From NCBI GenBank assembly GCA_023415305.1, contig JAEZKZ010000117.1, positions 248,001 to 312,000 of the forward strand: 64,000 bases of DNA, written 5' to 3'. Each line of letters begins with the position of its first letter. Positions within the stretch are counted from its first letter, which is position 1. Made by a program: the position numbers and the translations under genes. Below are positions 1 to 8,613 of this stretch, in pieces. The notes below the pieces were generated by a model. That model was not told where the DNA came from, searched no databases, and saw only the letters and a program-made list of their open reading frames with translations. The DNA is from Bacillota bacterium (GTDB lineage: Bacteria; Bacillota; Clostridia; Acetivibrionales; DSM-1351).

Positions 1-219
1 TTCTTCCTCTGAAAACTCAACAGTATTATTGTACCTATAGAAATAGTTGACTCCGATGTATTCATTTTTTTGGTCATACATGAAGGAGAGGTAATCAGCC
101 AGTATAATTTCAGGCTTAAAACCCATATATTGAAGAACTGCTGAGTATGTATTATGGAAACAATCATTTACATATGGCTTAAAGTACCTTGGAACCTTAG
201 AGTTTAAATTATTTATCAT
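1..219 (-). CDS. BtrH-like N-terminal domain protein, partial
   Basis: The reading frame is open from an ATG at 219 to the left edge of the window, so only the first 73 residues are seen. The start follows AGGTGG; an in-frame ATG at 231 is an alternative. The visible residues include NDCFHNTYSAVLQYMG, which resembles the Cys-containing N-terminal domain of BtrH-type acyltransferases; BtrH moves an acyl group from a carrier protein to an aminoglycoside. The acyl carrier protein gene lies 26 bases upstream on the same strand, which fits an ACP-to-acceptor transferase. The family call rests on a short fragment and on context. The substrate is unknown. Confidence 0.6.
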   Translation of the reverse strand, partial: MINNLNSKVPRYFKPYVNDCFHNTYSAVLQYMGFKPEIILADYLSFMYDQKNEYIGVNYFYRYNNTVEFSEEE

Positions 220-245
220 ATGCCACCTCATGTTTTAATAAGAGA

Positions 246-497
246 TTACTCAGCGATCTTTTCAAGCACATAATCAGTTATAGAGTTTACTGTCGAAAAA
301 GTATCATAGCTTAAAGAACTGCTGTCAAAAGTTATTCCCATAGCATCTTCAATCTCAACAAGCAACTCAACCAATACGATTGAATCTATACCGTAATTGT
401 CTCTAAGGTCACTATCCACCTCAATATTGTCATTGTTGAACTGTCCAAGTCTGCTTACAAGCTCACAAACCTTGCTTTGAATATCATTCTTTTGCAT
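246..497 (-). CDS. Acyl carrier protein
   Basis: An 83-residue acidic, helical protein with the phosphopantetheine attachment motif GIDSIVLVEL; Ser39 is the expected carrier residue. Length and motif match discrete acyl or peptidyl carrier proteins. It sits between a 5'-nucleotidase-type gene and a BtrH-like gene on the same strand, not beside fatty-acid synthesis genes. It is therefore more likely a dedicated carrier for a specialised product than the housekeeping AcpP. A GGAG-type ribosome site precedes the ATG. Confidence 0.88.
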   Translation of the reverse strand: MQKNDIQSKVCELVSRLGQFNNDNIEVDSDLRDNYGIDSIVLVELLVEIEDAMGITFDSSSLSYDTFSTVNSITDYVLEKIAE

Positions 498-575
498 GAA
501 TAATTACACTCCTTTTTGATTTAGTTATTATTAATGTAAAAAATATCTGGTACCATATTTATTTTCTTAGAAATC

Positions 576-2150
576 CTATTTGTATCTTTGATTTACCACC
601 TGTATCCTACTCTGAAGACTACCTGTGATCTCGCCCTTCTTTTTCAGATACTTGGCCAGAACATCCTTTAAAAGTTCACCCTTCGATAATAATTTTGAAT
701 CCTCAAGTTCCGTGTAACCATCACCGCCATTATATAAAAAGTCATTTGTAGCGACCTTATACAGTTTATTTTTATCCAGAGGCTTACCGTCAGCTGTGGT
801 TACACTTACAATTCTCTTCCCGGCAGGCTGTGAAGCATCAAATGTATATTTTATGCCTGAAACTTGCAGGAACCCACCATTGGAGCCTCCATCAGGATAT
901 AGCCTGATTCCTCTTTCAAGTGCTTCATATACATTTGAACCCTTAATTTCTATAGTTACCAATGAATTAACAAAGGGAAGTGATTTTCCAATTGCATACA
1001 AGCTTATATCCCCCTGGGGTATGCTCTCTCTTATACCTCCACCATTCATTAGTGCAAAATCCGCCATACCGGTTTCTTTCATGGCATCGGTAAGTACATT
1101 CCCCAAAGTTGTTTCTTTTGTTCTTACGTTGGACCTGAATCCATCCAGCTTTTCTATAGCACGTGCCACAACTTCCTTATTAGCTTCAAGAGCTATCGCA
1201 TGGTATTTTTCAGCTGTTGCAGCTACGTTTTTGTCTTCCTTGCTTTTATCTTTTGTCTGCAGTACCTTCCAATCAACCTTGGATATCTTTCCATCCTTGA
1301 AATACATATCCGCTTGTCCAACATGAGTACTGTAACCACCGGCTTCTACAAGATATGTATTGTTGACTTTATCGGCCTTTTCGTACAGGAAATGATGATG
1401 TCCGCAAAGTATCAGGTCTATTCCGTCAACCTGCCTGACTAATTCCCTGTCCTGATCATCTCCCAAATGGGATACAAGTATTATTGCATCAACTTGATTT
1501 TCCAATTTGCTTATTACACTCCTGGCACATTTCACAGGATCCTCAAGAGTAACCCCTGAATTGTTCTTTGAATTTGTATTGCCAAGTGCGTGTGGTTCCG
1601 TCAAGCCAAATATACCGATTTTTTTACTTCCCAGCTGAACAATTTTATATTCCTGGAATAATAACTTGCCGTCCTTGTAAATATTCGCCGATAGGACAGG
1701 AAATTTAAGCTGTCCGGAAATCTCTATCAATCTGTCGGCACCAAAATTGAAGTCATGATTTCCCGGAGCCATCCCATCATAGCCCATCAGGTTGGCTACC
1801 TCTACAACTCCCTTTCCCTTTTCGATATTTGCTTCATTGGTTCCGTGAAACAAATCTCCAGAATCCAGAAGCAAAGTGTTGGTATTATCCTCTCTTACTT
1901 CATCTATTAAATGTTTCATGAGCGGCATGCCCATCATTGTACTGACTTCATCCAGTGAGTAATAACCACCGGCCAAGTCATCAAACACAATGTGCCCATG
2001 TACGTCGGCAGTGCTTAATACAGATACTTTTTCCTCATAATAACCTGCATTTACCAGTACAGTGTTGAAATTAACATATTTTATTGTAAGAAATACAGCT
2101 GCACCCAATATCAGAAGTCCGAGTACGATTAAGTTTTTATAGCTTTTCAA
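576..2150 (-). CDS. 5'-nucleotidase / metallophosphoesterase, membrane-anchored
   Basis: A 524-residue UshA/YfkN-type phosphoesterase. Residues about 7-23 form a hydrophobic signal anchor, so the enzyme should face outside. The N-terminal metallophosphatase domain carries STADVHGH (Asp49, His51), DSGD near 97, GNHDFNFG near 130-137, and later SHLGDD and CGHHHF, the usual two-metal ligands. The C-terminal 5'-nucleotidase domain holds NGGGIRES and NDFLYNGGDGY. The start is TTG, placed by GGAGG about 11 bases upstream. It follows the ABC permease gene by about 50 bases and may be co-transcribed with it. Likely role: removing phosphate from extracellular nucleotides or a related ester. The substrate cannot be read from the sequence. 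Confidence 0.9.
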   Translation of the reverse strand: MKSYKNLIVLGLLILGAAVFLTIKYVNFNTVLVNAGYYEEKVSVLSTADVHGHIVFDDLAGGYYSLDEVSTMMGMPLMKHLIDEVREDNTNTLLLDSGDLFHGTNEANIEKGKGVVEVANLMGYDGMAPGNHDFNFGADRLIEISGQLKFPVLSANIYKDGKLLFQEYKIVQLGSKKIGIFGLTEPHALGNTNSKNNSGVTLEDPVKCARSVISKLENQVDAIILVSHLGDDQDRELVRQVDGIDLILCGHHHFLYEKADKVNNTYLVEAGGYSTHVGQADMYFKDGKISKVDWKVLQTKDKSKEDKNVAATAEKYHAIALEANKEVVARAIEKLDGFRSNVRTKETTLGNVLTDAMKETGMADFALMNGGGIRESIPQGDISLYAIGKSLPFVNSLVTIEIKGSNVYEALERGIRLYPDGGSNGGFLQVSGIKYTFDASQPAGKRIVSVTTADGKPLDKNKLYKVATNDFLYNGGDGYTELEDSKLLSKGELLKDVLAKYLKKKGEITGSLQSRIQVVNQRYK

Positions 2151-2201
2151 GGGCTGCTACCTCCAATACCTATTTGATTAAAATGTTCTAAAAACAAGTA
2201 A

Positions 2202-3038
2202 CTACATTGATGTTCCAGTGCTGGAATAATATCTTACTCCGTATTTCCAAAAAGCATATACAAGTACCAGCATAATAACTGCAATTAATGGAGGAAGGTA
2301 AAGAAATCCGCTCCAAAACAAACTCATATCACTTTTATTAAGAAAGTATTGAGTAGGAAAATAATTTACAAAGGAAAAGGGTATTACAACAATCAGAAGC
2401 TTCTGGATAATTCCTGGATAAAAACTTATTGGATACCCTGAAAATCGTCGAGCGTTAAAGAATATCATGTTTCGAAGATTATCTGTCTTAACCGTCCAGA
2501 AGCTAAAACAGTTAGCAAACATGAAAATTGATGCCTGAATAATTGCACCGCTTAATATGGCTATAATATAATATGCAATATTTTGAGCATTCCAGTGGAT
2601 TCCTACAGAAAAGGCCGTGTTAACAAACAATAAAACTCCTACTATCCCGTGTCCCAGTGCGGCACTTAAATCCAATCTTGATGCTACTATCTGGTACATC
2701 AGTCCAAGCGGTCTGGTTAAATACCTGTCAAATTCCCCTGAGTAAATGACTCCTGTAAAATCCCTCATTCCTGAAAATAAGAGGACAAAAGCGCTGTATG
2801 ATAGAAACAGAAAACTATACAGGAAGAATAGTTCGCTATATTCCCAGTCCTTTATGTGTACAAATCGCACTAGTATCAGAAACATTACCACAACACTTAT
2901 CATCTCCCTGCAAAAAATTGCTATGGTAATAAATGTTCTGTCGAACTTGTACTCAAGTATTGCTTTAACATTAAGCTTAATATAAATCAACAGTATGGTG
3001 AAAAGCTCAAAAATGCTAAACAGTGCTTTTTTTCTCAT
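2202..3038 (-). CDS. ABC-2 type permease (COG3694-like)
   Basis: A 278-residue integral membrane protein with about six hydrophobic segments and a family-typical SGEFDRYLTRPL stretch after the second pair of helices. It resembles the COG3694 permease that forms three-gene exporters with COG4587 and COG4586 partners. Both partners lie directly upstream on the same strand, and the gap to the second permease is 3 bases. The start ATG has GGGAGGG in front. The transported substrate is unknown. Confidence 0.85.
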   Translation of the reverse strand: MRKKALFSIFELFTILLIYIKLNVKAILEYKFDRTFITIAIFCREMISVVVMFLILVRFVHIKDWEYSELFFLYSFLFLSYSAFVLLFSGMRDFTGVIYSGEFDRYLTRPLGLMYQIVASRLDLSAALGHGIVGVLLFVNTAFSVGIHWNAQNIAYYIIAILSGAIIQASIFMFANCFSFWTVKTDNLRNMIFFNARRFSGYPISFYPGIIQKLLIVVIPFSFVNYFPTQYFLNKSDMSLFWSGFLYLPPLIAVIMLVLVYAFWKYGVRYYSSTGTSM

Positions 3039-3041
3039 GGT

Positions 3042-3830
3042 TTACCCTCCCTGTACCACTAATTTCTTAATGGCTATTTTCCATAACAGCCTGCCCGCTA
3101 TAAATAAGCCCGCGGCCCATATCAATTGCTTGGCAAGAGTCAAGGCTATTTCTTCCATAGGTATTTGCCCCAGATATATGGATATTGGGATATAATATAT
3201 TGAGGCAAAGGGTGTCAGGTTGATAAAATCTACCAGAGCCTGTGGCATGAACCAAAGTGGCAGCAGAGCTCCTGATAATATCATTACAGCAGCATCCTTT
3301 ATGGTTACCAGGCTGAAGGTCCAATAAAACCAAAAGCTGCTCATCCATACAATAAAATTGAGATTGTATAGAACAAAATATCCTAAAATTGTACTCAATA
3401 AGAAGAAAGCTGCCATAGACAAGGAAAATGGAGGGTACATTTTAAAAAGAAATATTGATACCACCATTGCAGGTATAAGCTGCATCAGCAATCTGAAGAA
3501 AAGTATTCCAGCATTGTAGGAAAAAACAAAGCCACTGAAGCTGATAGGTTTTAACAAATCCAATCCAATCGAACCTGAGCGAACCTTATTTTCAATAAAG
3601 TATTCATCCATGCCGTATATGCACTGCATCAGAAAGGATAGGACAATATACGTAATAAGCATTTTAAATTGAACACCGTCCACAGCCTGCTCATCTTCGT
3701 AGATTGCTTTCCAGATTGATATGTTTACAAAAATCATTACGATAGCATTTATTACTCCGGCAACATAATCGGCTCTATAGGCAATATTATTCTGGAAGGC
3801 TTTTTTAGCAAACTCTACATAGGCTCTCAT
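3042..3830 (-). CDS. ABC-2 type permease (COG4587-like)
   Basis: About 262 residues with six or more hydrophobic segments and the VRSGSIGLDLLKPISF motif that corresponds to the coupling region of its sister permease. It overlaps the 3' end of the ATPase gene, as is common in tightly coupled ABC operons. GGGAGG precedes both a TTG at 3833 and the ATG at 3830; the ATG was chosen. With the neighbouring permease it should form the membrane channel of the exporter. Confidence 0.86.
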   Translation of the reverse strand: MRAYVEFAKKAFQNNIAYRADYVAGVINAIVMIFVNISIWKAIYEDEQAVDGVQFKMLITYIVLSFLMQCIYGMDEYFIENKVRSGSIGLDLLKPISFSGFVFSYNAGILFFRLLMQLIPAMVVSIFLFKMYPPFSLSMAAFFLLSTILGYFVLYNLNFIVWMSSFWFYWTFSLVTIKDAAVMILSGALLPLWFMPQALVDFINLTPFASIYYIPISIYLGQIPMEEIALTLAKQLIWAAGLFIAGRLLWKIAIKKLVVQGG

Positions 3831-4824
3831 CAAACTTTATTCCTCCCTGATATATTTCTCTTATGATTGCTTCAATCTCAGGTTCCTGAACTGTAAAATC
3901 AACAATTCCATATTTCCGGGTCAATTCAAATATAAGATTGGATATTTGGACTTCGTCCTTCTGGAACCTAAGCCATTTCCTCCTATCCTTCTGGTCAATC
4001 ACCTCTACACCTTGAATACCAAGTTCACCGATATTTTCTGCAAAATCTACAACAAGAGTTCTGCTTGTACCAAAGCTTTCCTTAATATGTTCCACAGTTC
4101 CGTCGTATATGGTGGTACCCTCATCAATTATTATCATTCTACGGCAGGTCTTTTCTATATCCTGCATATCATGAGTAGTAAAGAGCATCGTTGTACCTTT
4201 TTCCTTGTTAATTATCTTTATGAATTCACGAACCTTTTCCTTTGCAATAACATCAAGTCCAATTGTGGGTTCATCAAAAAAGATTATTTCCGGGTCATGC
4301 AAAAGCGCTGCCGCTATATCAGCTCTCATTCTTTGTCCAAGGCTGAGCTGTCTGACAGGTTGGGATATAAATTCATTGATTTCCAGCAAGTCATTAAACA
4401 AGCTCATATTATGCTGATAGGTTTTTTCAGGAACCTTGTATATGTATTTCAGCAGCTCAAAGGTATCAACCACTGGTAAATCCCACCACAGCTGACTCCT
4501 CTGTCCGAAAACAACTCCCAGTCTCATAGCATTGCGCTTTCTGTCCTTATGGGGGCTCAAACCACCTATGGAAATGGAACCGGAGGTTGGAACAAGTATC
4601 CCCGTCAACATTTTAACCGTAGTAGATTTTCCTGCACCGTTTGGTCCTATAAAACCTACCATTTCGCCCTTTTCTATTGAAAAACTTATATTGTCAACGG
4701 CACGTTTCATTTTATACTCGGGAACCAGTAAACTTTGTATTGATCCAAGCAATCCTTTTTTTCTAACGTTGAGTTTATAGTCCTTTACAAGGTTACTAAC
4801 TTCAATAAGTGGCATATCAGACAC
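3805..4824 (-). CDS. ABC transporter ATPase (COG4586-like)
   Basis: A 339-residue ATPase with Walker A GPNGAGKST, Q-loop region, signature LSLGQRMRAD, Walker B IIFFDEPTIGLD and the switch His in TTHD. The C-terminal tail of about 90 residues is typical of COG4586 proteins. It is the first gene of a three-gene exporter operon with two permeases; a phosphoesterase, an ACP and a BtrH-like gene follow on the same strand, so it may export or protect against the product of that cluster. This last point is inference. Confidence 0.92.
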   Translation of the reverse strand: MSDMPLIEVSNLVKDYKLNVRKKGLLGSIQSLLVPEYKMKRAVDNISFSIEKGEMVGFIGPNGAGKSTTVKMLTGILVPTSGSISIGGLSPHKDRKRNAMRLGVVFGQRSQLWWDLPVVDTFELLKYIYKVPEKTYQHNMSLFNDLLEINEFISQPVRQLSLGQRMRADIAAALLHDPEIIFFDEPTIGLDVIAKEKVREFIKIINKEKGTTMLFTTHDMQDIEKTCRRMIIIDEGTTIYDGTVEHIKESFGTSRTLVVDFAENIGELGIQGVEVIDQKDRRKWLRFQKDEVQISNLIFELTRKYGIVDFTVQEPEIEAIIREIYQGGIKFDESLCRVC

Positions 4825-4985
4825 CCTTCCTTAGAATTTTGTAAAATATTGTTCATTTTGCGGTAAGAGAAAATTTATTGCATTTAATTGGTTGCTCTTG
4901 TAATATTTTGCTAAGTTATGTTTGATAATACATATTTTAACAGTATTTACAATTTAAACTACTACCCATTGATGTAGTAAAACCT

Positions 4986-5030
4986 TAAAAACATAAGACA
5001 CTACCCTTATAGGTAGTGTCCTATGTTTTT
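4986..5030 (-). terminator. Rho-independent terminator of the LuxR-type regulator
   Basis: A long hairpin whose arms contain ACACTACC and GGTAGTGT. On the minus strand it is followed by a T-run (ATGTTTTTAAGG). It lies just past the stop of the gene ending at 5100 and before the ABC operon promoter region. Confidence 0.8.
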
Positions 5031-5099
5031 CCAGCGCATTAACAATTAACTTAAAATGAATTATTCTCTGTGCTAAACACTAGTAATACTATGTTCACA

Positions 5100-5902
5100 T
5101 TAGCAATCTATATCATTAATACTCATAATATTGAGTTTTATGCATTTGATAACTGCCTGGGCGGTGCATTCCACCTCAAGCTTCTTAAAAATGAGCTTTT
5201 TATGGTATTTTACCGTATTGATGCTGATATTCAGCTTTGAAGCAATTATTTTTTCGGGGAGACCTGATGCCATATGCTTCAATATTTCAAGCTCCTTTTT
5301 TGTCATATTGTGGTTTCTGTCTCCTATGGGAAAGGAGTTGAGCTTTTCTTGCTTTAATTCATTTAAAAGCCTGTAAGCTGTCATGTCAGCAAGAATTTTA
5401 AGATCAATTTCAATTTTGTCCTTCAATCTGCATAGCACCAAAAACCCAAATACTTCATCTTTAATGACCAAAGGAACACAATACAGAAACAAATCCTTTA
5501 GCAATTCACTATAATGATGCTGAGGTAAGGTATAGACTACTTTTCCCAGCTTCATGGCTAATGATATTGCATTTGTTCCAATCGCTTTCTCAGAAAACGA
5601 CATTCCTTCAATAAATCCTAATCTTTCTATTCTCCTTCCTAACTCCCTACAGCATTTTTTTTTAATAGTAAGCCCTCTGGATTAATTAGCAGCAGTACAA
5701 CATTTTTTATTAATGATAAGTCCTCAAAATCATCTCCGAGTTCATCGAATATTGCTCCTAATATCTTATTTTCGCTTATTGCGTTCTGTAACACCGCCTC
5801 ATTGATACCAGTATTAATAACATTTGCTGATCTATCAACTCCAGAATTAATACATCTCCTCCAGGATGCAAAAATTTCATCCACCGGCTGCAGATTTGTC
5901 AT
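5100..5902 (-). pseudogene. GAF/LuxR-type regulator split by a frameshift in an A9 run
   Basis: Two adjacent frames together make one regulator. The first (5902-5639) starts behind GAGAGGAG and carries EIFASWRRCINSGVDR, the N-terminal signature of AcoR-like regulators. The second (from about 5654 to 5100) continues with CRELGRRIERLGFIEG, then SFSEKAIGTNAISLA, the GAF-linked motif of the same family. It ends in a LuxR-type helix-turn-helix (LTKKELEILK-like start, INTVKYHKKLIFKKLEV recognition helix). The join falls exactly at nine A residues (T in the given strand, 5655-5663); ten would restore one frame of about 268 codons. It may be a true lesion, a sequencing slip, or a slippage-expressed gene. 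No AAA domain is present. Confidence 0.75.
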
Positions 5903-6208
5903 TTGTATACTCCTCTCATCACATTTGTATCTGTACGACCTTTCACCAATTCTTAAATGTAGTCACAGCTCTAAAGTCAATACTAAGAAATGGAAGAATA
6001 TTAAATATATACCAATATTATCATTTTTGACATATAATTACAATTATTTTGTAATATTTTGAAGTTTTTTCCTTTTTATATTTCATTTCTAACCCTTTTG
6101 TAACTCATTGTAAATAATATACTTTTATGATAATATGAATTCAGATAAATATTGGAAATAGGCACTGTGGTAGGCTTGCAGGGATGTGACATAAAATAGT
6201 GCCCGGAC
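5903..6208. other. Divergent intergenic region before the alpha-galactosidase
   Basis: About 306 very AT-rich bases between the split regulator and the alpha-galactosidase gene. TTGTAA at 6108 and GATAAT at 6129 could form a weak promoter with short spacing. I see no convincing operator, catabolite-repression site or RNA structure. Confidence 0.35.
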
Positions 6209-6232
6209 ATGAATACTGGGGGGGTACAATTT

Positions 6233-8563
6233 TTGATAACAGTCAAAGACAATGTTTTCAGGCTGGATACTGTCAATACTTCTTATATTTTCAGGTCTAC
6301 GAAATTCGGCCATATGGAACATATTTATTATGGAGTCCGATTGGATGATTCAGAGTCTATAGAAGTACTGGCCAGCAAGCAGACCATACCTATAGGCAGC
6401 AGCATTACTTATGACCCGACTGACCAATTGTACTGCCTTGATAATATGCTCGTGGAGTGGTCTGACAACGGCCGTGGTGATTTCAGGCAAAGTCCCACAG
6501 AGTTGAGAATGCCCGACGGCTCTTTTATCAGTGACTTCTTGTATTCAAGCCACAGTATCTGTGAAGGCTCAGTTCCGACAGAAACGCTGCCCTCTTCTTA
6601 TAACGCTGACCAAACCTTAAAGTTGACACTATCGGATACCGTTTATCCTCTTACTCTTGATCTCTACTATTCAGTTTTTGAAAACACAGATATAATAACC
6701 CGGCGTGCCGTCCTTACTAACAAAGCTGATAATCCCATGGACTTACGTCGTATTATGAGCATGTCTTTAGATTTACCCGATGAAAAATTCCGAATGCTAA
6801 CACTGGACGGCGGATGGATTAAGGAAGGTATTCTTCACGAAAGACCTGTACAGTATGGAATAACTATTAATTCCTCTACAACAGGAAACAGCAGCAATCG
6901 ACATAATCCCGGATTTATACTGGCAAGTCAGAATGCCGATCAGGATACCGGACATGTCTATGGCTTTAATCTTGTTTACAGTGGAAATCATTTTGGTCTT
7001 GTGGAAAAATCCGGTGGCGATATTGTCAGAGTTCAATTGGGTATAAATCCCCATTGCTTTGAATGGAAACTGTTACCGGGTGAATGCTTTGAAACCCCGG
7101 AAGGAATAGTTACTTTCAGCTCTTCAGGCTTTAACGGCATGAGCAGAAACATGCACTTATTTATAAACGAGCACATGGTTCGAGGTCTCTGGAAAAACCG
7201 TGAACGTCCGGTGCTGATCAATAACTGGGAGGCTCATTTCTTTGACTTTAATGAAAAAAAACTTCTAAATCTTGCAAAAGACGCAAAAAAGCTGGGAGTC
7301 GAGCTTTTCGTTCTGGATGATGGCTGGTTTTCAGGAAGGAATACCGATAAAAGCGGCTTAGGAGATTATTGGGTAAACCCGAGGAAGTTCCCCCGTGGTT
7401 TGAAGACTTTTTCAGATAAGCTAAAGGAACTTGGACTGGATTTTGGTTTATGGTTCGAGCCTGAAATGGTTAACCCTGACAGTGATTTATATAGAAGCCA
7501 CCCCGAATATGCAGTGATACATCCTGCCAGAAGACCGGTTATGGGGAGAAATCAACTGGTACTTGATCTTACAAGAGCCGAAGTCAGAGACTATATTATT
7601 AAAAATGTTGGAGCTTTGCTGGATGAAGCAGGTGTAAGCTATGTCAAGTGGGATATGAATCGCCATATGGCTGAAGGCTTTTCAGCACTGTTATCAAATC
7701 AAGGAGAGTTTTATCACAGATACATTTTAGGACTTTACGAAGTCTTGTCAAAAATTTTCAGACCACGCTCTCATATTCTTCTTGAAACCTGTTCAAGCGG
7801 CGGAAACCGTTTTGACCTGGGGATGCTCTGTTACAGCCCCCAGATATGGTGTTCTGACGACACAGACCCTGTTGAACGGCTTAAGATTCAGACAGGACTG
7901 TCATATTTATATCCTCCTTCAACTATGGGAGCACATGTTTCTCAGTCTCCACATCAGCAGACCTTGCGGAAAACACCTCTTTCTACCCGGTTTAATGTGT
8001 CCTGCTTCGGTTGTCTGGGTTATGAACTTGATCTTAAGTATCTGTCACCTGAAGAAAAAAAGGATATTGCAGAGCAGATAGCTTTCTACAAGCAGTATAG
8101 GAAATTGTTTCAATTTGGTTCCTTCTCCCGGATAAAAAGCCCTAAGGATAACAAGGTTGTCTGGCAAAGCTTGAGTGAAGACAGGGAAACAGCAATAATA
8201 GGCTTTTTCCAGGTCCTTTCAACCGCTGCCGAAAGCGAAGACAAACTTGTTGTAAAGGGCCTGAAGGATGGCCGATATCTTGTAAGGAACAGACCACAGC
8301 GGCTTTATATCGAACGGTTTGGAGGGCTTATGAAGCATATCCTTCCTATAGAGCTGAACCCTGACGGTATGATTCTCAGAATGGCTAATCGGCACTACAC
8401 CTTGACTGACTGTATTCAGGAGTTTTCCTGCTCAAACCTTGCACTTTCAGCAGGTATTCCTCTCCCCAGTCAGTTTTCGGGAACGGGCTACAACGATAAG
8501 GTCCGTATGTTTGGAGATTTCGGTTCGGATTTATATATTATCTGCAGAAGTGATTTTGTCTAG
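6233..8563 (+). CDS. Alpha-galactosidase, GH36
   Basis: A protein of about 776 residues that hydrolyses terminal alpha-galactosides such as melibiose and raffinose. The TIM-barrel region has WEAHFFDFNE, FVLDDGWF, FGLWFEPEMVNPDSDLY, then VKWDMNRH, whose Asp (codon at 7652) is the expected nucleophile, and IWCSDDTDP, whose first Asp (codon at 7856) is the expected acid/base. The start is uncertain. An in-frame ATG at 6209 lacks a ribosome site, while TTG at 6233 lies 8 bases after a run of seven G and begins like family members (ITVKDNVFRLDTVNTSYIF). No signal peptide is visible, so it should be cytoplasmic. The symporter gene follows at once. Confidence 0.93.
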   Translation: MITVKDNVFRLDTVNTSYIFRSTKFGHMEHIYYGVRLDDSESIEVLASKQTIPIGSSITYDPTDQLYCLDNMLVEWSDNGRGDFRQSPTELRMPDGSFISDFLYSSHSICEGSVPTETLPSSYNADQTLKLTLSDTVYPLTLDLYYSVFENTDIITRRAVLTNKADNPMDLRRIMSMSLDLPDEKFRMLTLDGGWIKEGILHERPVQYGITINSSTTGNSSNRHNPGFILASQNADQDTGHVYGFNLVYSGNHFGLVEKSGGDIVRVQLGINPHCFEWKLLPGECFETPEGIVTFSSSGFNGMSRNMHLFINEHMVRGLWKNRERPVLINNWEAHFFDFNEKKLLNLAKDAKKLGVELFVLDDGWFSGRNTDKSGLGDYWVNPRKFPRGLKTFSDKLKELGLDFGLWFEPEMVNPDSDLYRSHPEYAVIHPARRPVMGRNQLVLDLTRAEVRDYIIKNVGALLDEAGVSYVKWDMNRHMAEGFSALLSNQGEFYHRYILGLYEVLSKIFRPRSHILLETCSSGGNRFDLGMLCYSPQIWCSDDTDPVERLKIQTGLSYLYPPSTMGAHVSQSPHQQTLRKTPLSTRFNVSCFGCLGYELDLKYLSPEEKKDIAEQIAFYKQYRKLFQFGSFSRIKSPKDNKVVWQSLSEDRETAIIGFFQVLSTAAESEDKLVVKGLKDGRYLVRNRPQRLYIERFGGLMKHILPIELNPDGMILRMANRHYTLTDCIQEFSCSNLALSAGIPLPSQFSGTGYNDKVRMFGDFGSDLYIICRSDFV

Positions 8564-8613
8564 TTGTATTTGCTTATGTTCCATAATCAATTATCTTAGG
8601 GGGGCTTTGAGTT

